8,299 bases of DNA from an uncultured Bacteroidales bacterium (GTDB lineage: Bacteria; Bacteroidota; Bacteroidia; Bacteroidales; Paludibacteraceae): assembly GCA_902799875.1 (NCBI GenBank), contig CADCCH010000058.1:1-8299 (forward strand). Reading direction: 5' to 3'. The notes beneath the pieces are model-generated. The model had not been told where the DNA came from. It did not search any database and saw only the letters and a program-made list of their open reading frames with translations. The first letter of the stretch is position 1. Every line of letters starts with the position of its first letter. The translations under genes were made by a program, and so were the position numbers. This document shows, one piece after another, positions 1 to 8,299 of the stretch.

Positions 1-1
1 T

Positions 2-280
2 CGTGCTAATGTATGGACCGTAGCAAAGAACACATGGGAGAAAGGTTTGCAGTATGCTTACCGCGATCGTAAGAACAAAAAACGTACATTCCGCGCTCTG
101 TGGATCCAGCGTATCAACGCTGCTGCTCGCCTCGAAGGTCTGAGCTACAGCCAGTTGATGGGCTACCTCAAGAAAGCAGGAATCGTCATCAACCGCAAGG
201 CACTTGCTGACCTCGCTATGAACCAACCCGCTGCTTTCAAAGCAGTTGTTGATCAAGCGAAAAAGAAAGCTGCTAAGTAA
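2..280 (+). CDS. rplT: 50S ribosomal protein L20 (3' part, 5' end outside window)
   Basis: L20 binds 23S rRNA early in assembly of the large ribosomal subunit. The frame is open from base 2, so the gene continues upstream of the window; 92 codons and a TAA stop are visible, against about 115-120 for the whole protein. Typical L20 features are present: an N-terminal side rich in Arg and Lys (YRDRKNKKR), the conserved stretch [14 protein letters not shown], then [16 protein letters not shown] and NRKALADLA, ending in a lysine-rich tail (KKKAAK). The ATG at 47 is internal, because the residues before it ([15 protein letters not shown]) are also L20. In most bacteria the gene follows infC and rpmI, which would lie to the left of the window. 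A hairpin terminator follows 38 bases after the stop. Confidence 0.96.
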   Translation, partial: RANVWTVAKNTWEKGLQYAYRDRKNKKRTFRALWIQRINAAARLEGLSYSQLMGYLKKAGIVINRKALADLAMNQPAAFKAVVDQAKKKAAK

Positions 281-317
281 GACGGACTTTCTATCTAGAA
301 GTTCTTACAAAAAAACG

Positions 318-347
318 AGAGATGGTCATTTGGCCATCTCTTTTTTT
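318..347. terminator. Bidirectional terminator between rplT and dapA
   Basis: An 8-base-pair perfect stem (AGAGATGG with CCATCTCT, 318-325 and 334-341) can be extended by one G-T and one C-G pair around a four-base loop. On the plus strand it runs straight into a T-run (341-347), which suits an intrinsic terminator for rplT. On the minus strand a T-run (complement of 309-315) follows after two bases, so it can also end the dapA operon. The dapA stop codon (326-328) lies in the inner part of the hairpin, so the structure includes the last codons of dapA. Confidence 0.85.
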
Positions 348-1189
348 ATCTCGTTGTTTAGTGTTTCGCTTGCCGGAACGAGCGGCAGTCTCAGATAATT
401 CTGAATTATTCCCTTTTGGGCCAGAACGGCTTTGATGCCGACGGGGTTACCTTCTATGAACAGTAGTTTAACCATTTCGTCGTACTGCGCTTGTTTGGCT
501 TGGTCCTTTTTATGCACAATATCGTAGAAGTCTTCCGGAAAGGCATTTGAGGCTACCGAAATCAGACCTGCGCCACCGGCTTCCATGATCTCACAGGCAA
601 TCCCGTCATCTCCGGAAATAACGAGTAGTTTATCTTTTGCGAGTTCTATCAGATGCTTGATCTGCTCTACGTTACCGCTGGCCTCTTTGATGCCGACGAT
701 CTTATCAGGTTGTGCCTCATAGATCCGCATGACCGTTTCCGGCAACAGATTGACACCTGTGCGACCGGGGACATTGTAAAGAATAACGGGAATCGGACTT
801 GCCTCTGCTACGGCACAGAAATGTTGGAACAATCCTTCCTGATTTGGTTTGTTGTAGTACGGACATACGGAAAGGATAGCAGTAAAGTCTAGGATTAGTA
901 CGTCGCGCATAGCATGTAGGCCCGAGATGACTTGCTGCGTGTTATTGCCGCCGACACCCAGTACGAGAGGAATACGACCATTGACGTACTTGACGATAAA
1001 CTCTCTCACTTCGCGTTTTTCCTCTGCGGTCATCGTCGCTGCTTCACCGGTCGTGCCGAGGACGACGATATAATCCACGAAGCCCGTCAATTGTGTGTCC
1101 AACAGTTGAGCGAGAGCATCATAATCGACACTTCCGTCGGCCTTAAATGGCGTGATAAGTGCTGTGCCTAATCCCTTTAATCCATTCAT
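326..1189 (-). CDS. dapA: 4-hydroxy-tetrahydrodipicolinate synthase
   Basis: This enzyme condenses pyruvate with aspartate semialdehyde in the cytoplasm, the first committed step to diaminopimelate (cell wall) and lysine. The protein is 287 residues, a normal length for this (beta/alpha)8-barrel family. The known active-site motifs are visible: GTTGEA with Thr46-Thr47, YYNKP at 111-115, YNVPGRTG with Tyr138 and Arg143, and the Schiff-base lysine Lys168 in GIKEASGN, followed by ISGDDG at 192-197. The start at 1189 gives the expected N-terminus (GLGTALITPF) and has a purine-rich stretch (AAAGGG) a few bases upstream. It is the last gene of the minus-strand operon, 20 bases after the DUF6913-like gene. 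Related lyases such as N-acetylneuraminate lyase share the fold, but the motifs and length favour DapA. Confidence 0.95.
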   Translation of the reverse strand: MNGLKGLGTALITPFKADGSVDYDALAQLLDTQLTGFVDYIVVLGTTGEAATMTAEEKREVREFIVKYVNGRIPLVLGVGGNNTQQVISGLHAMRDVLILDFTAILSVCPYYNKPNQEGLFQHFCAVAEASPIPVILYNVPGRTGVNLLPETVMRIYEAQPDKIVGIKEASGNVEQIKHLIELAKDKLLVISGDDGIACEIMEAGGAGLISVASNAFPEDFYDIVHKKDQAKQAQYDEMVKLLFIEGNPVGIKAVLAQKGIIQNYLRLPLVPASETLNNEIKKEMAK

Positions 1190-1195
1190 CCATTC
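1180..1195. repeat. Tandem 8-base repeat over the dapA start codon
   Basis: ATCCATTC occurs twice in a row (GAATGGAT twice on the coding strand), and a looser third copy lies at about 1204-1211. The repeat covers the dapA start codon and creates a second ATG at 1193 in another frame. It may be a chance or slippage repeat; no function is claimed. Confidence 0.5.
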
Positions 1196-1209
1196 ACCCT
1201 TTCGTCCAT

Positions 1210-3726
<2,517 letters not shown>

Positions 3727-3727
<1 letters not shown>

Positions 3728-5253
3728 CAAGGTACGATAAATTTACGTTTGAACACTTCTCCCTCAGCGTAGATATAGATGATATACAAGCCTGGTTCTT
3801 CCGGCAGTTGTACCAGGTGGAAGGAACTGGTCACAGATGCTTGTTCAATCAAGTCCCCGCGTAAGCTGTAGATGGCATAATAACTGGGTTTGTCTTCGTT
3901 GAATGCATTGCGGATGGTTAGTGAATGGATATCCTCTGTGACAATCTCGTAATTATTAATCGACGGGCTGGGATCGTAGATCAATGTGCTGTCTAACTTC
4001 AATCCCACCAGCACCGGATCGTGGTCCGAACAACGGAACATCGTTGTGTCATTGGACTTCTGGTAGTTATAGTTGTCATCCTCATCGGAGTTGATATGAA
4101 AACCCGCCATACCGGTGATCTGGCGGAACATCGTCTCGTTACACAAGGCGTGGTCAATATAACTGGCCATACCGCTGAACATATAACTGTAACTGCTGTC
4201 CGCATGGAAAGCGCGGTGCAGGTCAATCATACCTTTTTCCGTCAGTTGCTTAATCGGTGCCGTGAACGCATAGCAGTTGAGGTCACCCATGATCAGCACA
4301 TCTTTATCCCGCACGTTTTTATTGTTGCGGTACGATTTATAGAGTTCTACCACAGCTTTGGCTTCATTCACACGACGCTCTTCTCCTCCGCCGGTCATGG
4401 CCTTAAAGTGGTTGATGGAGTAACTGAATTTCTCGCCGGTTGCAATCTCACGGAAACACATGATTTTCTTGCGGTTCTGCACCTCCACATCGGTCTTGGC
4501 CGGTACATTGCTGATCGGTGCCACTTTGTTGGCATCGTACAAGTAGTCCACTTTCTGGAACGTACCTGCTGCACCGTCATTGAAATGTTTATAGTTGCGT
4601 TCCGGCAGACGGGCATTGAGGTCCTGCATGATCTCATCAATCGCTTCGTTACCTTGCTGCAACTCTACCAGACCGTATATATCGGCGTTGATACGCACCA
4701 GTGCGTTCCGTATTTTCTTACGTTGTTTTTGATGCTCCTCATAACTCCGTGCACCCATTGAACCCCAGGTCATGTAGTAGTTCTCCAGGTTAAAACCGCA
4801 TACCAACAATCGGTAGTCTCCCAGATCCGGTAAACCGGCTTGCAATTCCGCACGCGTATTGCCGCTCCAACTTCCGCTTACCCAGGTCAGACTGCTCGTG
4901 CTGTTTACCCTTGCCTGCAAACCGATGATCTTCTCTCCGCAACGGTGGTAACCGCTGATGTTGTCGATATGGAACATGCAGGAACTGTTGATGCGCGAGG
5001 TCTCTTTGTAATCGGCAGTACCGACCGAACCCTGACTCTCCGGTTGAAAACGACGCCAAGGCGAGACTGTATAACTGCCGTTGGCGTTGCTACACACCAC
5101 CATAGGCACATCGAAAATAACGGTCTGACCGATATACGGACGAAGAACCTCTCCGCTCCAGGTCGCGGAATTATCCACCGTGATATGCGTCTGCGCGACC
5201 ACGGTGAGGGCTATGATCAGGGCGACTGCCAACAGTCCAAAGCGAGTTTTCAT
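3727..5253 (-). CDS. Secreted endonuclease/exonuclease/phosphatase-family protein with type IX secretion tail
   Basis: A 508-residue predicted secreted enzyme. The start at 5253 gives a clear signal peptide (MKTRFGLLAVALIIALTVVA), while the frame further upstream only reads antisense to the divergent gene. An N-terminal domain (about 25-140) is followed by an endonuclease/exonuclease/phosphatase fold with its usual landmarks: FNLEN with Asn155 and Glu157, the metal-ligand Glu197 in GLVELQQ, NHFKA with His282, GDLN with Asp324 and Asn326, YIDHAL at 365-370 and the terminal SDHDPV (409-414). The last 70 or so residues, ending GLYIIYIYAEGEVFKRKFIV, resemble a type IX secretion sorting domain. 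The likely activity is extracellular nuclease, but phosphodiesterase or lipid phosphatase members share these motifs, so the substrate is open. It is the first gene of the operon, and its stop overlaps the ligA start. Confidence 0.88.
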
Positions 5254-5276
5254 GTGTCTTTTTATTAAATCGGCTA

Positions 5277-5308
5277 CAAAAGTACAAAAAAATTTGCATA
5301 TTTGCAAA
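5277..5308 (-). promoter_or_regulatory. Bacteroidota-type promoter for the nuclease-ligA-dapA operon
   Basis: On the minus strand a TTTG (5308-5305) is followed after exactly 20 bases by TACTTTTG (5284-5277), matching the -33 and -7 pattern (TTTG, TAnnTTTG) known from Bacteroidota. Transcription would begin near 5270, giving a leader of roughly 15-20 bases before the ATG at 5253. Its -33 side interlocks with the opposite promoter. Confidence 0.75.
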
Positions 5309-5325
5309 TAAAATCGTAACTTTGC
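5293..5325 (+). promoter_or_regulatory. Bacteroidota-type promoter for the divIC-like/ruvC operon
   Basis: TTTG (5293-5296) is followed after 20 bases by TAACTTTGC (5317-5325), a full match to the Bacteroidota -33/-7 pattern. The start of transcription would be near 5330, leaving a very short leader of about 10-15 bases before the ATG at 5344. The element overlaps the minus-strand promoter around a palindrome, ATTTGCAAAT (5300-5309). Confidence 0.78.
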
Positions 5326-5343
5326 AGCCAAAATTGATAAAAT

Positions 5344-5649
5344 ATGACTTTTTCGGAATTCTGGACAACGATCAAGATACGCAAATGGGGTAAGTACATC
5401 CTTACGCTGCTGATCTTTGCGGTCGTGTTCCTCTTTATCGGCGAGCAGAGTGTGGTGCACTTCATCCGCCGCGGACGGGAGATCCGGCATCTGGAAGAGC
5501 AACGAGATATGTACCGCGAGGGCGCAGCCAAGGCGGAGCAGGAGATCAACACGCTCCACCAACCGGATAGCCTCGAGCGTTACGCGCGCGAACATTATTA
5601 TATGCATACCCCTAACGAGGATATCTATTTAGTGGAGGAACCCAAATGA
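5344..5649 (+). CDS. Septum formation initiator family protein (DivIC/FtsB-like)
   Basis: A 101-residue single-pass inner-membrane protein. It has a short basic cytoplasmic N-terminus, one membrane helix (about 18-36, YILTLLIFAVVFLFIG), and a charged coiled-coil segment (about 42-73). The end, SLERYAREHYYMHTPNEDIY, is the typical C-terminal motif of this family. DivIC and FtsB proteins form a complex with FtsL-type partners at the division site and help activate septal wall synthesis. The topology, size and motif order fit well; which of the two names applies cannot be settled from this sequence. It is the first gene after the plus-strand promoter and overlaps the next gene by four bases (ATGA, 5646-5649), so translation is probably coupled. 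Confidence 0.9.
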   Translation: MTFSEFWTTIKIRKWGKYILTLLIFAVVFLFIGEQSVVHFIRRGREIRHLEEQRDMYREGAAKAEQEINTLHQPDSLERYAREHYYMHTPNEDIYLVEEPK

Positions 5650-5807
5650 GAAAATCATCCATCATTATGATCGTCGGCCTGGTTATTCTGGCTGTCGGAG
5701 CGGCACTGAGTGTGGCGAAAATCGAACCGTACGCGGACTATGTGCTCATCGCCGGTGCCGTGGTGATCATCATCCGCGGTTTCGTCCGCAATCACGAGAA
5801 AGACTAA
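5646..5807 (+). CDS. Small membrane protein (53 residues), unknown function
   Basis: A short gene whose ATG lies within the ATGA overlap with the division gene and whose TAA at 5805-5807 is seven bases before the ruvC start. The protein has a basic start (MRKSS), a first membrane helix (about 6-24, IIMIVGLVILAVGAALSVA), a short loop with KIEPYADY, a second helix (about 32-44, YVLIAGAVVIIIR) and a charged tail ending NHEKD. It is thus a helical hairpin, probably in the inner membrane with both ends in the cytoplasm. Overlap with the upstream gene, clean codon structure and tight spacing to ruvC support real translation. I recognise no family; a link to the division protein is only inferred from position. 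Confidence 0.75.
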   Translation: MRKSSIIMIVGLVILAVGAALSVAKIEPYADYVLIAGAVVIIIRGFVRNHEKD

Positions 5808-5814
5808 AGATAGA

Positions 5815-6447
5815 ATGCTGGACAAAGTCCGTCAGGAACATATTATTTTAGGGGTCGATCCGGGTACGCTCTTTATGGGTTACGCGGTGCTGCACACGGT
5901 AGGACAACAGGTTGAAATACTGGAGTTTGGAGCGTTCGACGTGCATAAACTGGAAGGCCAATATCCGCGTCTGCAGAAGGAGTTTTTCTTTCTGCAATCG
6001 ATCATTGACAAATACCATCCGTCTTGTCTCGCGATCGAGACGCAGTTCGTGGACAAGAACCCGCAGACGATGATCAAAATCGTCCATGCACAAGGGGTGG
6101 CCATTGCGGCGGCGCTGAGTAAAGATGTGCCGATCTACGAGTACTCACCGATGAAGATCAAGATGGCCATCACCGGTAATGGACACAGCACCAAGCAACA
6201 GGTAGCCGGTATGCTGCAGCGTTTTATGCATATCGCGGACGAGGATATGCCGAAGAAGCTCGATGCCACCGATGCGCTGGCCATAGCGTACTGTCATTAC
6301 CTACAATTAGGGATGCCGACCTCTGAGGGTGGTGCCAAAGACTGGACAACCTACGCCCATCGTAAGGGTCTGACCGACAAAGGTCTTACCGGTCCGGCCG
6401 CCCAATTAGCAGCGGCGCTGGCAACGGTCAAAAAGACAAAAAAATAA
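5815..6447 (+). CDS. ruvC: Crossover junction endodeoxyribonuclease RuvC
   Basis: RuvC cuts Holliday junctions during recombination and repair, working with the RuvAB motor. The RNase H-like fold is clear, with all four metal-binding acidic residues: Asp15 in GVDPG, Glu75 in AIETQF, and Asp150 and Asp153 in LDATDALAIAYCH. Their spacing is close to that of the E. coli protein. Other family motifs are VHAQGVAIAAAL (90-101) and YSPMKIKMAITGNGHSTKQQ (110-129). The 210-residue length exceeds the E. coli form by about 37, due to a C-terminal tail rich in Gly, Ala and Lys. The start at 5815, seven bases after the preceding stop, leaves a short N-terminus before the first strand. No clear terminator follows; the next gene has its own promoter. 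Confidence 0.95.
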   Translation: MLDKVRQEHIILGVDPGTLFMGYAVLHTVGQQVEILEFGAFDVHKLEGQYPRLQKEFFFLQSIIDKYHPSCLAIETQFVDKNPQTMIKIVHAQGVAIAAALSKDVPIYEYSPMKIKMAITGNGHSTKQQVAGMLQRFMHIADEDMPKKLDATDALAIAYCHYLQLGMPTSEGGAKDWTTYAHRKGLTDKGLTGPAAQLAAALATVKKTKK

Positions 6448-6464
6448 AAAATCTATCCCTAAAA

Positions 6465-6497
6465 TTTGGTAGTCTCAAAAAAAAGTACTACCTTTGC
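6465..6497 (+). promoter_or_regulatory. Bacteroidota-type promoter for the ferredoxin gene
   Basis: TTTG (6465-6468), 20 bases, then TACCTTTGC (6489-6497) give a full -33/-7 match. Transcription would begin near 6503, leaving an A/T-rich leader of about 35 bases with no Shine-Dalgarno sequence, as is common for well-expressed genes in this phylum. Confidence 0.8.
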
Positions 6498-6536
6498 AGC
6501 GGAAAATGAAAATTAAAACATTAAATCATTATAATC

Positions 6537-6701
6537 ATGGCTTACAAAATTTCAACAGATTGTATCGCTTGCGGTACCTGTATCGATGAGTGCCCGATGG
6601 GTGCTATCTCGGAAGGTGAACACTATTCGATTGATCCGGACGTTTGCACCGAGTGCGGAACCTGTGCTGACGTGTGCCCGAGTGGCGCTATCTCGCTCTA
6701 A
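6537..6701 (+). CDS. 2[4Fe-4S] ferredoxin (54 residues)
   Basis: A small cytoplasmic electron carrier. The protein has two complete CxxCxxCxxxCP clusters, with Cys9, 12, 15, 19 and Cys37, 40, 43, 47, each followed by the usual Gly-Ala-Ile (MGAIS, SGAIS). The pseudo-twofold repeat and the 54-residue length are those of clostridial-type ferredoxins, so the whole protein is a minimal two-cluster domain. Such ferredoxins accept low-potential electrons from pyruvate:ferredoxin oxidoreductase and pass them to hydrogenase, Rnf or similar partners. The nifJ gene that starts at 8190 makes that pairing likely, though an ATPase gene lies between. The gene has its own promoter upstream and a terminator downstream, so it is probably a single-gene unit. 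Confidence 0.95.
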   Translation: MAYKISTDCIACGTCIDECPMGAISEGEHYSIDPDVCTECGTCADVCPSGAISL

Positions 6702-6749
6702 GGAGTGCAGAAAAAGGTGGATTTTTTAACAAAAAATGTGTAATTTTGG

Positions 6750-6780
6750 GGGTTTGCGGTCGCAGACCCTCATTTTTTTT
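6750..6780 (+). terminator. Intrinsic terminator after the ferredoxin gene
   Basis: GGGTTTGC (6750-6757) pairs with GCAGACCC (6762-6769), with one G-T pair and a four-base loop, followed after three bases by eight T (6773-6780). It lies about 50 bases after the ferredoxin stop. Confidence 0.8.
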
Positions 6781-6800
6781 ATAAAAATGATACCTAAACC

Positions 6801-6831
6801 TTGCAAATATGAAAAAAAAGTTGTAATTTTG
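6801..6831 (+). promoter_or_regulatory. Bacteroidota-type promoter for the AAA ATPase gene
   Basis: TTG preceded by C (6800-6803, one mismatch from TTTG) is followed after 20 bases by TAATTTTG (6824-6831), a full -7 match. The start of transcription would be near 6837, about 23 bases before the ATG at 6860. The leader is A-rich and has no Shine-Dalgarno sequence. Confidence 0.65.
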
Positions 6832-6859
6832 TGCCCAAATTGAGAAAAAAACCGAAAAA

Positions 6860-8128
6860 ATGGAGCAAGAAGAACACAAAACGAGTATGTTGGACGCATT
6901 CTTTCGCATTCACGATTTCCTGGTGGCGCATTCGTCGATGCCTATCCGCAGGCAGTTGATGGATGAGATTAACTGGAACGATCGCCTGATTGCTATCAAG
7001 GGTGGTCGTGGAGTAGGGAAGACCGATTTCCTGCTTACCCGTATCAAGGAGATTGAGACGGAATGGCGAAACATCCCTGTCCCATTAACGAAGAAAGGAA
7101 AACCCAGCAAACGCAAATCCATGCGCGATATACGGCCATGTCTGTATATCAGCATGAACGATTTCTATTTCACCCGGAACTCCTTGCTGGAAGTGGCCGG
7201 TGAGTTTGCTCGGACCGGCGGACGTTACCTCTTCATCGACCAACTCTTCAAGTACGAGAACTGGTCGCGGGAGCTCAAACGCTGCTATTCCAAGTACAAA
7301 ACCCTGCATATCGTCTTCTGCGCCACACCGGTCATGCCGATCGATGAGGACAATCATGACTTGGAACATGTTGTGCATACCTATAACTTGCGCGGATTCT
7401 CGTTCCGGGAGTACCTCAATATTCAGACCGGTCTGAAGTTGCCCTCTTATACGCTGGAGGAGATTATGCAGCGTCATGCCTCTATCTCGCGTGAGATATG
7501 CGAACGCGTGCAACCGTTGAAATACTTCAAGGCCTATCTGCACCACGGTTATTATCCCTCGTACCTGGAGAGTAAGTCGTTTGAATCGGCGCTGCTGAAG
7601 GTGATGAACTCGCAGCTCGAGGTGGACGTGCTGATGATCAAACAGATCGACGTAGCCTGCTTGCATAAACTGCGCAAGCTCTTCTATATCCTGATGCACG
7701 ATGCGCCCTGTGCACTCAATATATCCAATATATCGGATGAGATCGGGTTGAGTCGTGCGACGACGATGAACTACGTCAAGTACCTCAAGGACTCGCGTCT
7801 GATCAACCTGCTCTATCCGGAAGGCAAGAACTTCCCCATGAAGCCGACCAAGGTCTATATGCACAACACCAACGTCGCCAGAATGGATTTCACCCGCGAG
7901 ATAGCACCGTTGGACCTGTACGAGACCTTCTTCTACAATACGGTGCATGGTGCGCACAGAGTGAATGCCACCGAGCGTTCGGCGATGTTCATCGTGGACA
8001 ATCAGTACTATTTTGATGTCAAAGAGCAGGTGTCTATCCGCGATGCCATTCGTCCGACCGCTGTAGGCGAACTCGAAACCGGTCGCGGTAACCAGATGCC
8101 GCTCTGGCTATTGGGCTTCCTTTACTAG
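6860..8128 (+). CDS. AAA-family ATP-binding protein (AAA_14/DUF4143-like architecture)
   Basis: A 422-residue soluble ATPase of the group often labelled only ATP-binding protein in Bacteroidota. The P-loop is GGRGVGKT (48-55, Lys54). The Walker B strand is RYLFID (122-127), with Gln128 where many relatives have Glu. A strand at 150-157 (HIVFCATP) takes the sensor position, where relatives often read GSS. GFSFREYLN at 179-187 is the family's usual motif, and YYPSYLES follows at 231-238. A winged-helix-like segment (about 287-317, ISDEIGLSRATTMNYVKYL) comes next. The C-terminal part has no clear nuclease motif but ends GRGNQMPLWLLGFLY, an ending I recall from many Bacteroidota relatives, so the gene looks full length. 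Function and partner are unknown. It has its own promoter and lies between ferredoxin and nifJ. Confidence 0.85.
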   Translation: MEQEEHKTSMLDAFFRIHDFLVAHSSMPIRRQLMDEINWNDRLIAIKGGRGVGKTDFLLTRIKEIETEWRNIPVPLTKKGKPSKRKSMRDIRPCLYISMNDFYFTRNSLLEVAGEFARTGGRYLFIDQLFKYENWSRELKRCYSKYKTLHIVFCATPVMPIDEDNHDLEHVVHTYNLRGFSFREYLNIQTGLKLPSYTLEEIMQRHASISREICERVQPLKYFKAYLHHGYYPSYLESKSFESALLKVMNSQLEVDVLMIKQIDVACLHKLRKLFYILMHDAPCALNISNISDEIGLSRATTMNYVKYLKDSRLINLLYPEGKNFPMKPTKVYMHNTNVARMDFTREIAPLDLYETFFYNTVHGAHRVNATERSAMFIVDNQYYFDVKEQVSIRDAIRPTAVGELETGRGNQMPLWLLGFLY

Positions 8129-8152
8129 TCCGCTAGTCGACTAGTCAACTAG
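8125..8152. repeat. CTAGTC repeat with 8-base period between the ATPase gene and nifJ
   Basis: CTAGTC occurs three times with two variable bases after each (CG, GA, AA), then CTAG. The first copy contains the stop codon of the ATPase gene. Bases 8133-8144 form a perfect 12-base palindrome (CTAGTCGACTAG). No T-run follows, so it is not a standard terminator. Confidence 0.75.
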
Positions 8153-8177
8153 AAAACTATCAAAAACTCAACAATAA

Positions 8178-8299
<122 letters not shown>

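Noticed and set aside
4021..4761. A 246-codon plus-strand open frame inside the secreted enzyme gene
   Set aside because: It lies antisense to the catalytic domain and has no sensible composition or start context.
5254..5607. Upstream extension of the secreted enzyme by 118 residues
   Set aside because: The extension reads antisense to the DivIC-like gene and through both promoters, and the signal peptide starts at 5253.
6741..6748. A second TAATTTTG box before the ATPase gene
   Set aside because: No TTTG-like box lies about 20 bases upstream, and it overlaps the ferredoxin terminator, so transcripts from here would be stopped at once.
7085..7957. A 290-codon open frame on the minus strand inside the ATPase gene
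   Set aside because: It is wholly antisense to a gene with clear ATPase motifs, has no recognisable domain and no promoter; long antisense frames arise from codon bias.
8125..8152. CTAGTC repeats as a CRISPR array or attachment site
   Set aside because: The units are only eight bases with two-base spacers, and no integrase or Cas gene is in the window.

Overview
This window looks like ordinary chromosome from an anaerobic member of the Bacteroidota, most likely the Bacteroidales. Four intergenic sites fit the Bacteroidota promoter pattern (TTTG or a near match, about 20 bases, then TAnnTTTG). Start codons have A/T-rich leaders with no strong Shine-Dalgarno sequence. One secreted protein ends in what looks like a type IX secretion C-terminal domain. 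A 2[4Fe-4S] ferredoxin lies close to the start of a pyruvate:ferredoxin oxidoreductase gene, which points to anaerobic metabolism. The genus cannot be told from the sequence.

Layout. Bases 1-280 hold the 3' end of rplT (ribosomal protein L20) on the plus strand. It meets the minus-strand operon head-on at a hairpin with T-runs on both sides (318-347). The minus-strand operon reads from 5253 down to 326: a secreted endonuclease/exonuclease/phosphatase-fold enzyme, ligA (NAD-dependent DNA ligase), a DUF6913-like protein and dapA (lysine/diaminopimelate synthesis). The first three genes overlap at their stop and start codons (TGATG, ATGA), and dapA follows after 20 bases. A compact region at 5254-5343 carries two back-to-back promoters. 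The second one drives a plus-strand operon: a DivIC/FtsB-like cell-division protein, a 53-residue membrane protein and ruvC (Holliday-junction resolvase). Next come three more plus-strand genes: a 54-residue ferredoxin with its own promoter and terminator, an AAA-type ATP-binding protein with its own promoter, and the first 36 codons of nifJ (pyruvate:ferredoxin oxidoreductase), cut by the window end.

How the genes relate. One short promoter region serves two operons that carry DNA ligase on one side and RuvC resolvase on the other, together with cell-division and cell-wall precursor genes. The ferredoxin is a plausible electron acceptor for the oxidoreductase, with the ATPase gene lying between them.

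The clearest anomaly is ligA. The reading frame is broken near 3287-3302, where about 55 bases appear to be missing from the adenylation domain, so the gene is present as two out-of-frame parts. I found no CRISPR array, tRNA, rRNA, insertion sequence or clear new system. No stretch over 300 bases lacks a gene; the longest gap is 6702-6859, which holds a terminator and a promoter.
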